From Lates calcarifer (Eukaryota > Chordata > Actinopteri > Centropomidae): a stretch of 64,000 nt of DNA. Numbering within the stretch: the first letter of the stretch is position 1; each line of letters starts with the position of its first letter. Under the pieces are notes generated by a model that worked only from the letters and a program-made list of their open reading frames with translations, was not told the origin of the DNA and made no database searches. The position numbers and the translations under genes were made by a program. Location: positions 17,233,036 to 17,297,035 of the forward strand of contig NC_066850.1 in the NCBI RefSeq assembly GCF_001640805.2, read 5' to 3'. Of the stretch, positions 11,801 through 23,800 are shown piece after piece.

Positions 11801-14800
11801 TTTCCTGCATAAAAGCTGCTGCTCGACTTTAACAACTCAACTGACGATCTCATATCAAAATAAATATCTTGTATCTAAAAGTGTCAGGCAGTTACCGAAA
11901 GTTTAATTTCTCCAAGATTTATCAAAATTAACACTTGTCCATTCTGACACAGACTCTACAGAATTGTAAAGTGGGAAGGCTGGGCAGTGCAGAAGAAATA
12001 ATTAGGTTGTGGGAAGCAAAGACTTGACATTAGAACTTTAAATTATCAGTTATGTGGTAGAATGTTGTACAAAAAGGAGGCTGACAAGTCACCTGTCATG
12101 ATTAATAAGATCAAATTTAGGACAGTCATTACAGCGCATTAGTTTCAGAAAACAGAAAAATCTAATTTCAAGACACAAAAGTAATTAAGTTTCGAACTCT
12201 CTCTCAATCTCTCACTTGTTTTTTTTTTTGTTTTTTTTTAGCTTGGCCTAACATATTATAAATTATAGTCTGGATGCAAGTTGCTGGATGCTGGAAGCTG
12301 ACATTTTTTGTAGCCCTACCCCGATCTCTGTGAGATCAGTCATCTCAGCAACTTGCAGTCTGGCTCCAAAGGTGACAAATTAGCAAAGTGTCACTAGATT
12401 TTATGAATCCAACTAAAACAGAAAGTCCTTTAAAGCTATCGGTGTCCAATTTGTAAGGATTGTATCTTCTCAGATTCAACTCCACAATGACACAAGTAAT
12501 GCACAAACCCAGAGAAGATCAACACAGATGGAGTTAATAAAGAGTTTCATAAACATCCTTCATTCAACCCTTGGATGGATACTTCAGTGAAAGTGTGTGT
12601 GCCTGTGTGTGTGTGTGTGTGTATTCACATGCAATGTAGTGATCTTAACTGAATATTGATAAGTCAGGCGAGCACACGGGTAAACAGCTGTGACTGGTAC
12701 TTCATCATATGTGTGTGTACATCACTCATTATCAGGCCCAGCTGCTCCTCCGAGACGAGTCATCAGACAGTGACCGCGCGCGCACACACACACTCACTCT
12801 CACACAAATTCATACACACTCACACTTATTACAGTAATTGACAAACAATTTTGACAGAGATCAAAGTCGCCAAACTGAACACTGCAGAGAGGGAGTCCCC
12901 AGCGGCTTTGTTGTTTGTTCAGTAAACAGGCCTCTGAATATTTGATTTATTCAACACAACTTTCTCCAGCATAAATCCTGTTTTTGTCCCTCAGAGGGGG
13001 CGCTACCTGGGTAGGCCGACATCTTCATCCTGTTGCCGTGACAACAGAACCCATTGCCTTAGTAACAGAAGTCACAGGCGGAGCGTTTATGGAGATGGAT
13101 TTAAAAATGACTTGCATTTGTTTGGGTGGAAGGAAGTATTGTATGAAGGGGGCTTTATATTTGCGTCACAAGTCTCCTAGCAACCACACTTGGTGCCATG
13201 ATGGAGGTCCATTGGAGAATTGGCTGTGCATGAATACTGGCTAAATATACTGAGGAAAGAAAGACGGAGCAGTCATTGTTGGAAAATTTAAACAGCAATG
13301 TGAGGGGAAAAAACACCACTGTTTGACACCAATGATGGCCAATGATGGTGGTTTTTAATATTATGCCATTAGAATAGATTGTGACCCGACCATACTGAAG
13401 GCCACAAAGGTCCCTATCTCTCCTGATAGTTAGTTATTTCCCGTGTTTCTGTCCACTTCACCAAAACCAAAAATGAAACCATTTAGGAAGGAGAATATCT
13501 GAAAGTGGAACGGAGTCAAAACAAATCAAAGGTACTGCAAAAATTCCTGGCAAAATACGTCAAAAGTAGATCTGAGATATTTCAAAATATAACCAACATA
13601 CAGCACAGATACACCAAGTTCCAGGTGAAAGAGTAATGAACATGGAATGTATGGGAGGAATCCATTTTTTGCCTGGATACATTCAGTCACAGTTCACCTG
13701 TTAAGCCTGGATGGTTTCAACATTGTGAAAAAGGAAAAATAACAAACTGTTATCACTATAAGAATGACATCACTGGTCCTCTGTTCAAAGACTTAAGCCC
13801 TACAAGACCTTATCTAAACTGGATATATGGTGAAAGCCACACTTAAGTAGCAGCAGCTTAAGTTGTCCATCCGTGCCTTCTACACTGGAGGCGTTCAGCC
13901 GCAGTACTGCTATGCAGTCACGAGCATTTTGGCAGTGCTCAGAGCCCAAAGGACAACCAATGTAGTTCAGTCAGCCAACTGTTGTGGAATGGATTATTAT
14001 ATAAAAGGAGAATGTGCACAGTGTTGATGTTTGGTATGTAGGCTCTGACCTCATCACTCCTCTTAAGAAAACAACAAGGCCAGCGCCCAAACCTACAGGT
14101 GGGTGCTGGGGTGTAGGTGGGGCTTTTGGAATACTATATGACCAGCAGCAGCACCGGCATAGCTTCCAGGTGAGCAGTGTGGCAGCAAGCAGGCAGCAAA
14201 AGCGTAAGCAGAGTGCTGACAGCTTACACCATGATCAAAAGGCTTGACTGGATATACAGTAAAAAGTACAAAGACACTTCAGATCAGATCAGATTCAGAT
14301 CAGCCCCATTAGGGAGGCATGTGATCAGTCTCTGATTCATTCTACAGCAGGACAACGAGCCCGAACATGGAGCCAGGGTAATAAAGAACTATCTTCAGAG
14401 ACCAGAAGAACAAGGAGTCCTGCAACAGATGGTCAGGCCCCCACACAGCCCTGATCTCAACATCATGGAGTCAGTGTGGGATCAGACAAAGAGACAGAAG
14501 GCACTGAGCCACTGGCAGGCTCTCTAAGATTTTTGGAACAACCTACCTACCAAGTACCTGAAAATCTCGGTGCAGGTGTACAGAGGAGAACTGGTGCTGT
14601 TTTAAAGGTAGTAAACAAAAACTACTCATGGCTGTGCTCCTTCAGCCCCCAAATTTGCAGGATGCACATTGCCAAGGAAACCGTCACTAACAACAGACAT
14701 TAGCACCTGGCAACACAATGGAGTGAAAACTAGCAAGAGTCAGTGGTTTGAACTGTTTACAGAACTAAACTGACTGATCACAGGTCTGCAGATATCAATG

Positions 14801-17800
14801 AAGGTAACGTCACCTGGCATAGCAATTCTAATTATTCATCATCCCACTGTACTCACAAACTTCTTTTTGCAGGTCTTCAGGTCTATAAAAGCCTTCACAA
14901 ACATAAGGACAAATATCACAGCACAATGACGGAGCACTTATTCCGTTGTGTGTCACAGTAGTTGAAGCGAAGCTAACATTCAGAGCAGATGAGACAGATC
15001 CACTTCATTTATCCCTCAATTCTAGAGCCAGAGCTGTGTAGAAGCACTCGATTTTTTTTCAGCACACGCGGAGAAGGGGCAGCTAGCAGACTATGAGGAG
15101 ATACTCCTTGAATTTGAATAGAAGTGCATTAAATTAGAATACACATCATCACTGAGTAAGTTTGGGGATTGTCCTGATCTATCAGTCAAAAGTACTTTAA
15201 ACTGCAGTGTGTTCTGTTTGTGTCCCATCGTCCCTTAAAAAGTCCTGTAGAAAAAGTGTGACATGGCAATCCCACAATAATATGCCCCAGAATATTGCTA
15301 TGCAAGACATCTGTTTGTCATTATTCATGGTATACAGCCTATTTGCAGTCTAACTAATACTAATAGTACTAACACCTTTAAATCAGTTGTTTCTTTACTT
15401 TTCCTTTGTAAAACCACAAAAAAGAACATAAACAGAGAACAGAAATGATGTTTAAGTGCAGTATGACGTCTTTACATCATCATCAAAACTGTCCAATCAG
15501 TGAGCTACCTGTCAGTCTGTGTGACATCATGTTTATACCGTGTGGTACCACAGCGACAGACAGTAATTTGTTCATATTTGTTTAAGTTGGTCTGGTTGGT
15601 GGAACGGCCAGTAACTTTGTTGAAAACCTTATTAAGACTTGTCAATATCTGAACCTCATTAGATCAAAGTCACCCTAATAGCTTTCGTGTAAAAGAAAAC
15701 CTGTGATGTCTGGCTACTTTTGCACCAAATACATTTAACTTTCTAAATAATGATAGGAAACTATTTAAAGGATATATATGTGGTTTGAGTATAACTCTGT
15801 TGTTTATTATAGAAAGATCTTGGTTTGATTGTGGTGTGGGTTTCTGTCCTGTCTTGTTTTTGATTGCATCATTTTTTCGTTGCTAGAAGTCAAACTGTTT
15901 GGACACATCTGGACAGCTGGTAAGACAAGTAGCAGAAAAACATCTGCATAAACCAAACGGCACACTATAGAAACACAAGGACTGGATGGACTACAAATAA
16001 ATGAGTACTGCGGTGATTGAAGGATGTGGGCTGTGAAAGATGTTTTTCCTTGAATACAGCCCACACAGAAATATACAGTTCAACACACACACACATGTAT
16101 GTCTTTCGTTTGGATAAGGACAGCCCTGAAGGCCCTCGGGCCATCGTTTATGTAGAGACAGGATTTGGTAAATTTCCCGCGTTTCACAACAACATCAACA
16201 GCCTGCTATAATACGTGGAACACAAGCAGCACAAATCCAGAGTCAGTTCTGTCATGCTTCCTACGTAAAGCCTAAATTCTGCCAGAGCTGGCCCCACAAA
16301 CACAGCTGCTGCCACATGATTCAGACACACACACAACACACTCAGACGATGCTGTGTGAGTCATGTTTAGAAGATTCATTCATTCGTGTTTTCAAAGCTC
16401 GGAGAGCGGACCGGAGGTTCAAACAGAATCCACCTTCACATAATCACATCATCCCTTTGTTTTATACAGTGCTTTCAGGAAGTTATACTGTGTGCAGGTC
16501 ACTAGAAGGTGTTCACGTTCATTGACCTTAGCTGGATGCACTGGACACCAAGATGGATTTGGTTTGCCTTTGTTTAAAATGTGAGTATACAAAGATCAAT
16601 TTTTGCCCTACTCTCTGTGTGGCCTTAAAATGGCAATATCAGTTTTTCACATGCACATCTTTTTGATTATTTACAGCTTCCACTGTTAATAACACTTACT
16701 GTTTTCACTGCCAATAAACTGCCATTTAAACCTTCACAGTAACAAACTATACTCAAAGTAGTCAGTATGCATTATGTTACTGAAATGCCTTACTCTCCTG
16801 CAATGCACTTGACTGGAGACTGGAGGTCACACCCACCCACCAGTATGTTAGCTATGGAAATTTGACCCTCCTTCAATATTTGAGATTGACCAAACATGTC
16901 ATCATCTCCCTCCACAAGCTGATAGAAAGCTATGACCTGACGTGATCTAATGTCAGGTGATACGTGACACAACTGTGTCGCTGGCTGTCCCACAGTGTAT
17001 GCTCTCCTATTTACACAAATGTCAATTTGGCTCTGTGACAACCTCTGCTGCTGGCTTAAAATAGGAACAACAGTGCCCCCCCAAATTCATGTTTGTACCA
17101 TTTATACAAAATGGCAACAAGCTGTGTACATTTGGATACAAACAGGAGACTGGCTGACTGAAATCTGAAGTGATTAATTACTTCCATATTGTGTCAGGCT
17201 GTCTAAACTCAGAGCCATACTGACCTGCAAATAGTGAACTAGCTAGCTCAGTCTCAAGAAATGTATTTGTACCATTGCCTCCTGTCTTATAACTGCCTCC
17301 AAATCATTCCTCTCTTGTAAAGCTGTTCATACTCTGCCAGGGAAGGTTAAATAAAAGTAAATGGTACAGCACAGCAATAAAGCTATAGCTATGGCTATGG
17401 CTCTATGGCGTCAGTACAGCCTGCTATTGGTCAAAAAGTTACATCCATCCATCCATTATCTATACCACTTATCCGTTAAGGGTCGCGGGGGGGGCTGGAG
17501 CTTAAAAAGTTACATGCCACAGCTTATCAAAGTCGAGCTCCAATGCAAAAGAGTTATGCTGATCTACGCTCTGGCATCTGTGCATTTTCTGAATCAAAAT
17601 TATTTTTAAATGCTGGTGTGACAAGGCCTTCGGTTGAGTTTTCAGCAACACTAATATGGAGAAACACATTGTGTGTATCCTTTAGGCCCAACTAACATGT
17701 CAAATTTCCCTCCTCATAAAACATTTTCAAAAATCTTCTTTGTTTGCTTTATTATTTTGAAATCTGCATTGTTAACATCCATTTTTGCATGCTAGCACTC

Positions 17801-18754
17801 CACTCCTTGCGTGCCTTTTGTAGGCACGTTGTTGTTTCTTGACGCTTTGCTGCCACCAACTGTTGATCAGTGGATTAGCATGAATCCAATGACAGGAATG
17901 TGTACTGTGTCACCCGCATGCAAATGTACATACATTTGCATCTGTGTGAGTACACTAGTATACACTGCACAGGGTACCTTTAATATAAATAATTACTTTG
18001 CCAAGCTTTAATGCTGAACATTTAATTGGACTGCACCTGACCATCAACAAAGCAACCCAGGGCTGCAGCTTTTAACAGTGAGCGAGTCAAACGTTTAGGT
18101 GATTGTAGGTTGGGTACACACCTTATCTCGAAGATGCTTCTGTATCTCAGACAGGGACTTTGAAGTTTTCTGTGGACCACGTCTGCAAGAAACACACAGA
18201 CAGAGAGAGTTAAGCATATTCAGCTGTTGTCACCAAACGCATAGAAATGCAAGCTCAGCATGGCATTGCTTTGTTTAGCAGAAGTCAGTGTGTACCTCAC
18301 GCTGCTGTTGCAGGCTCTTTGGGCTACGGGAGCTCGGCCAAACCTTCTCAGAAATTGCATGTAGTCCACCGTCGCTGTACTTCTCTCACGCACCTACAGC
18401 AGCCACAAACATATAAACATGTTAACAAATGGTACCATATACACAAATCAACACAACAGTGAGAGTGATGATGAGAAGCCAGAGGAGGATGAAGATTATG
18501 GTGATGGAGGAAACATTACTCCGTCTCCTGCATTTAAGGCAGCACCAAACTTTTCAAACATTCCACCAGCAGCGTCTGTGTTAATGGCACATACAATGGC
18601 ATCTCCTTGGAGATGAGAAAAGCAGTGTGGAGATGTGGCTGGCATCAGGTGGATTGAGCAGTAATTTTCAAGGGAATATACTAGGTGCAGTTCTCTGGAA
18701 CAGGACACACCTGGGGAATGCAGCTGCGTGCTTTTGTTCTGACCTTGTGCTTCT

Positions 18755-18792
<38 letters not shown>

Positions 18793-20740
18793 AAAACACT
18801 TAAAGGAAAACTGGTAAAGAGTTGGCACATACCCAAACACAAAACCAGAGAACTAGTTTCCACTAAAAAACACACACACACACAAAAATACATGCATACA
18901 TTCAATCAAACAGACAAATACTTAACACACGCACACACACACAAGCGCACACATATACCTATTTTGGTGGCTCATAATCAAAGTACAGTCCCTGTTGCAC
19001 TGCCCTACATCCTTCCATGGTGTAATCCAGTGCAGCGGTCCCCAGCGGAGCTCCTGACATTGAGTCTTATTATAGACACCACACCGTCCAATTATCACTG
19101 CTATCAGCAGCCACAGAGCGTAACACACAGCCCCACTTACGTGTGTGTGTTTAGGGGATGTGGGGGGGTGCATACTTCATATATCTGTGACAACACTGTT
19201 AACACCTGCAGTTCAGATAGAGGTTGAAGGGGAGAAGGGGAGACGAAGGTCAGTGATGATGGAAGAGGCCTTTTTTTTTTTAGTTATTTTGTTTGTTTTT
19301 AACGTGTTTTTTCTTTCTCCAGAGGTGAACATGAAAACATTGATCAAAACTACTCATGTGGACTAGATGAAATCTACTTGAAATACTGAAAATAATGAAA
19401 TATAAAGGTCATGAATATTAATAGTGGTAAATCCTACTGCCATGTATAAGTCTGTTATTTCAAAATTCTTGTCATAAGAACAAATAAAGTTATAGTGCAG
19501 CTTCAAACCACTGAAATGTCATTGGAAGGTATGGATAAGTATGCCCTGCCCAGCCCTATCTGATTTTTTATTTTATTTATTTATTCATTCATTTTTTTGC
19601 AGTGGCTACTGTGGTTGCAAATAGCAATTATCAATAATGGTTTCCACAGAATCTGCTGATTTAAACTGCAGGATTACAATCTTATCTAATTCCAGACGCG
19701 GAAATCAAACACTTAAATAATAAGGCTGCTGTTGGTTTGCCTCTCAGCGCTTTCCTGCTTTTCCACTCTGCCTGTCACTCTCAGCCCATTGGTTCCAACT
19801 GAAGAATAAAAATAGTGAAATGTGTGCTGTGCAACTTCCAGTTTATTCCTTTCACTGACTCAGGGTCTGCACAAGGCATGGGAAGATATGAAAATTTCAT
19901 GTCACGATTATTCCGGCCAAAATAGCTGAACTAAACGATATTAGGTATTTGCTGTTTAGCTACATAGCTTACGTTACCTCGCTAACGTTAGCTTAATTCA
20001 CCGGTGACCAAAACAGCACCGCAATGTAACGTCAGTATAACTGAACTAACATTTGCTACGTTAAGTAACTGACAGTAACGAATTTTACCTGGAGCCCTTA
20101 GTTTTGGAATCCATAGTATTCCCACACATCCGATTAAACTTTGTTTGGCGGGGGAAACAATTAGCAAGCCGAGCCTTCAGCCGTGGTGACAGGCTTGGTA
20201 TTTTGGAATGACTGGAAAAGTGCAGGCGCCCCCTTGTGGCAAGTCATATATAAATCAATGCTGGACTGGATGTGGGCAAGCTAGATAGATTTTCTGTAAG
20301 TCACTGTGAGGATATTAACAATTAACGCCATTCACGATGATCCCAATGATGGAAATTCACTATGATCATTCATTGTGATGTTTTTTTCCTCATCGCGTTG
20401 GTATAGTAGTAGCAGTAACCAACTAAAGCCTTTGGTGGCGGACACCTGTAGCCTACCACTACCTCTCACTGACTCCATTCAGTGGATGAGTGGAAGTTGT
20501 GCTCATAATTCATGCAAGACATGGCTTGGGATAACATGGATAGAGGCTCAGCAGTTTGCTATAACAGCTGGCCACTGCGTTTGTTGGGGAACATTATCAG
20601 TGGTGGATTAATTCACATTTGGTCCTCTAGTGAGTATTTGGTGCATCAGGATGGTGTGATAGAGCCAAAAATAAACTACTGTCTGTTCATGGTAATGAAA
20701 GAACATGTCACCCAGTGCAACAGTGTGGCTCACTGATGTG

Positions 20741-20829
<89 letters not shown>

Positions 20830-23800
20830 TATATATAGTTTTTTTGTTTTTTGTTTTTTTAATAACAATGGAGTTCTATGGCAGAGAGGATTGCCTGTTA
20901 AGTCTGTTTGGTAATCCACCCATGCAGTCTACATAATTAATTTAGGCTGTTTAGTCAGTATCTTGAATTTCAAGATCGGATTCCATTGTTAACAAGTAAA
21001 TCATTTAGTTGTGACTGACTGACTTTTAACTGGTCTGTGGCTTAGTCTCTTAGAAGAGAAGGAAAAATCCTTGAATCCTAAATCCTCACGTACTGCAAGA
21101 TAATGTACAGTGTGTCGTCAGCACAGATTTTCCATGAGCTTAAGAGAAAAGGCTTTAAATTGCAGAGTGTGTTTCCAGATACAAAGGTAGGATGCTGTTT
21201 TTAAGAGGAATCTATTCTCAATTTTAATCACACTGAATAAACACAGAAAAAAGACATTTAACCAAGGGAAGAGACAAGCTTGAGCTCTCATGACGCAATG
21301 GATTTTCTCTGTCTTGTTCTCTGCGTGTGTCTGTCTGTCACTGGTTTCTACTTCATCAGATCTGTCAGCTGTGATGGTCTTTTTGTCCATTGACCCTTCC
21401 TCCTTCCAAATGAGGTCTAATTATTGAAGCAGCCCTCTCTTTTACAAGCCCAGCTACCAGATCACATTTAATAATGAGGGAATGCCACCTTTAGCTAAAC
21501 CTCTCTAAGCCTGAGCTCTTAGTCGTCCCAGCCTATCAATCTCTCCATCACAATATCAACACCAAAATTGCCATTTCATTTCTCACCCCAACCACTAAAC
21601 TTCTAAGTTTGATGTGTTTGTTCCAGATCATCATATGGAATATACACCACTGACTGTGTTTAAGCCCAACAGGATTAATTACCACTCCAGGCTACAAAGG
21701 CTGCTGTTGCGCAGCAAAAGTTACATTGTGTTGCTTTATTTTACCTAAGTCAAGTTGCAATTACGTTGATACTGATTGTATCAGTAAAATGTTCACAGAT
21801 GATATATTTGTTTTCAGCCATAATATCTGATCTGGCACTACAATAAGCACTTTTTAAAGGTTATGTTTAAATCTCTTGGTTAAGGTTAGGGAAAGATCCT
21901 GATCTGGTTTAATACAGAAAAAGTTTATTTACATTTAAACAAAACCCCTCACAAAATCCCTAGTGCTTTGTTAAAACCACAGATGGGATGTGGGGTGGGG
22001 TGTGAACCCTGGTCTCTGGTGAGACAGTAGTGCACTTTGTATGTCCTTCCACCCCAGTCACCTCCCATTGACTCCACTTCTGTTAATAAATGTAGCTTCA
22101 TTCAGTCCGAAAATACTTTGTCAGTGAACATAATCCAGCCAGAGATAAGGTTTAATACAAAAGGAATTTGCTGTTGCAGTTAAGTTGTACAGAGACGTAA
22201 TTTCTTGCAGACTGGGTTGGACATGAATGAGAATAAATAGATAACAGAAGAAAAAGAAGAAAAGGAGAGGAAGGGGGGGTGGGGTTGTCTGGCTGCTTGT
22301 GGCATCTCGCTCCCTCAAGCACAAAGCGACTTCCACATCAAAATGTCACTAGAACAACAGCTGCTACTCCAGTGATAGTCCTTTAAAGTAAACTTTCGAC
22401 AACTCTCCTGAAAGCACACACACGCGCACGCACACTAACCCACACCGTGTCTTTAATGAATAAGACGGTGAGTGGGAGGGGTGGGCAGGGGATGGAGGGA
22501 AGTGAGGTTGTGTGTATAGGGGGTGGGGTGGGGGGACACAAAGTGCTGATATTATAGGAAGAAATCTGTGTGGGAAAGACAGGCAGTCAAACTGTCAGGC
22601 GTGAGCGCTGAGACGGAACAAAGAGGAACAGTGGAGACGATTACAGTGGCGTAGCGGAGTGACAGAGGCAGCGTGCACACAGATGAAGATGAAGGGAGCG
22701 CGTGGGGGGGGGGGGGGGGACTGTGCCGTGCACATCACCAAACACACCTCAGCACATGCACATTCGCTTGATCAATGGCAGAGAGGAGAGGCATCAGGAC
22801 TACAAGGCCTCAACACTCTCATTAGACCGTGGATGCAGAGTGACGACTTCCACATCAGACATCACCCAAAAATATTACTGCTTCTCTTTTCATAGCCCAG
22901 AGGGATTTTTTTAAATTATTTATTCCTTCATTTTTTTGGTTAACATCTGCAGGCTGCTCAGGAACCTATGAAATAAAACATAGCAAAGACTAACTCAGTG
23001 GGCTGGATCAGACGAAAAACTAATGCCAGCCATTGCAACACAAGTGCAAACAAATAACGTCTGTTTTAACAGCTGCCAGATTCACTTCTCCTCTGACCAG
23101 TCTCCACGGCCACAGAGCTTCATTTGTCAATGTCAGCTGCCTTGAAGGGATAATAAAGTATTCTACTGCCATCTTCTGGATAACATCTTGCATAACAAGA
23201 CAGAATTAACTCAGAGGTAAAAGAATACCACACAATTTATCAAGCTTCTCAGAGTGGGAAATCCAGTCTTAACTGGCCAAAAATTATACATATTTGTTCC
23301 ACACTAAAGCATGGGAGCAAAGTTAATGTCCATCTCACCTCATTGAGGAGGGTGTCGAGCAGGCTCTGGCTGACAGGCAGCAGGCTCTTCAGAACTAGTC
23401 TGAACTCCTCTTTGCTCACCAGGCCTGTCCCATCAGGGTCCACAGCCATGAGGGCTGATTTGATACTTGTCAGTCTGCTGTGGATCAGTGGCTCCACTTC
23501 TTCCAGGTTGACCCACTGGCCTGGATAGGAGGTCACTGGGCGAACTACAGGGGTCATATGAAGATGAAATATTTAATGTCACCGTGAAGCTATCTTTCAC
23601 ACTTACTGAACATACAATAAGCCAGTGGTGTGCTGTTATAGGACAAGCAAGGCAAAGCAGTGTTTGACCAGTTAAAGCTAAAAATAGACATGGAATTAGA
23701 CCCATATTTCCTCTTACACGTCAGAACAGTGGTCTGTCCCATAAAGGATATGATACTGCCTGCACGTATTCATCATGTAAATTACTGCCCTCTTGTGGCT

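Larger units (their letters stand above)
3771..18121. other. Large efcab6 intron (D to E)
   Basis: The flanking exons join in frame, so no exon is needed inside. Contents in order: a (GTA)n stretch near 4253-4267; mostly unique AT-rich DNA; a pyrimidine-rich tract (7200-7620); a candidate regulatory block (7620-7870); homeobox-site-rich DNA (9290-9365); a purine-rich tract (9845-10060); an interspersed repeat (10987-11645); a (TG)n run near 12600; a Tc1-like relic (about 14335-14620); and a tiny retroelement insert (17445-17503). Short open frames here have no domain or splice support. Confidence 0.75.
18394..23338. other. efcab6 intron (B to C)
   Basis: Contains an unexplained acidic open frame (18440-18616), (CA)n tracts (18758-18789, 18868-18884, 18926-18942), a possible alternative first exon (20089-20114), a long (TA)n (20742-20837), a probable dispersed repeat with a 'ggttaagg...gaaccctggtctc' pattern (about 21830-22080), and a G16 run (22704-22719). 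No efcab6 exon is needed because B joins C in frame. Confidence 0.7.

Noticed and set aside
18685..19227. 180-codon open frame, the longest in the window
   Set aside because: It runs through CA microsatellites (Thr-His repeats) and unique intronic DNA; the length comes from the repeat.
20608..20936. Tyr-Ile repeat frames on both strands
   Set aside because: Artefacts of the (TA)n microsatellite.
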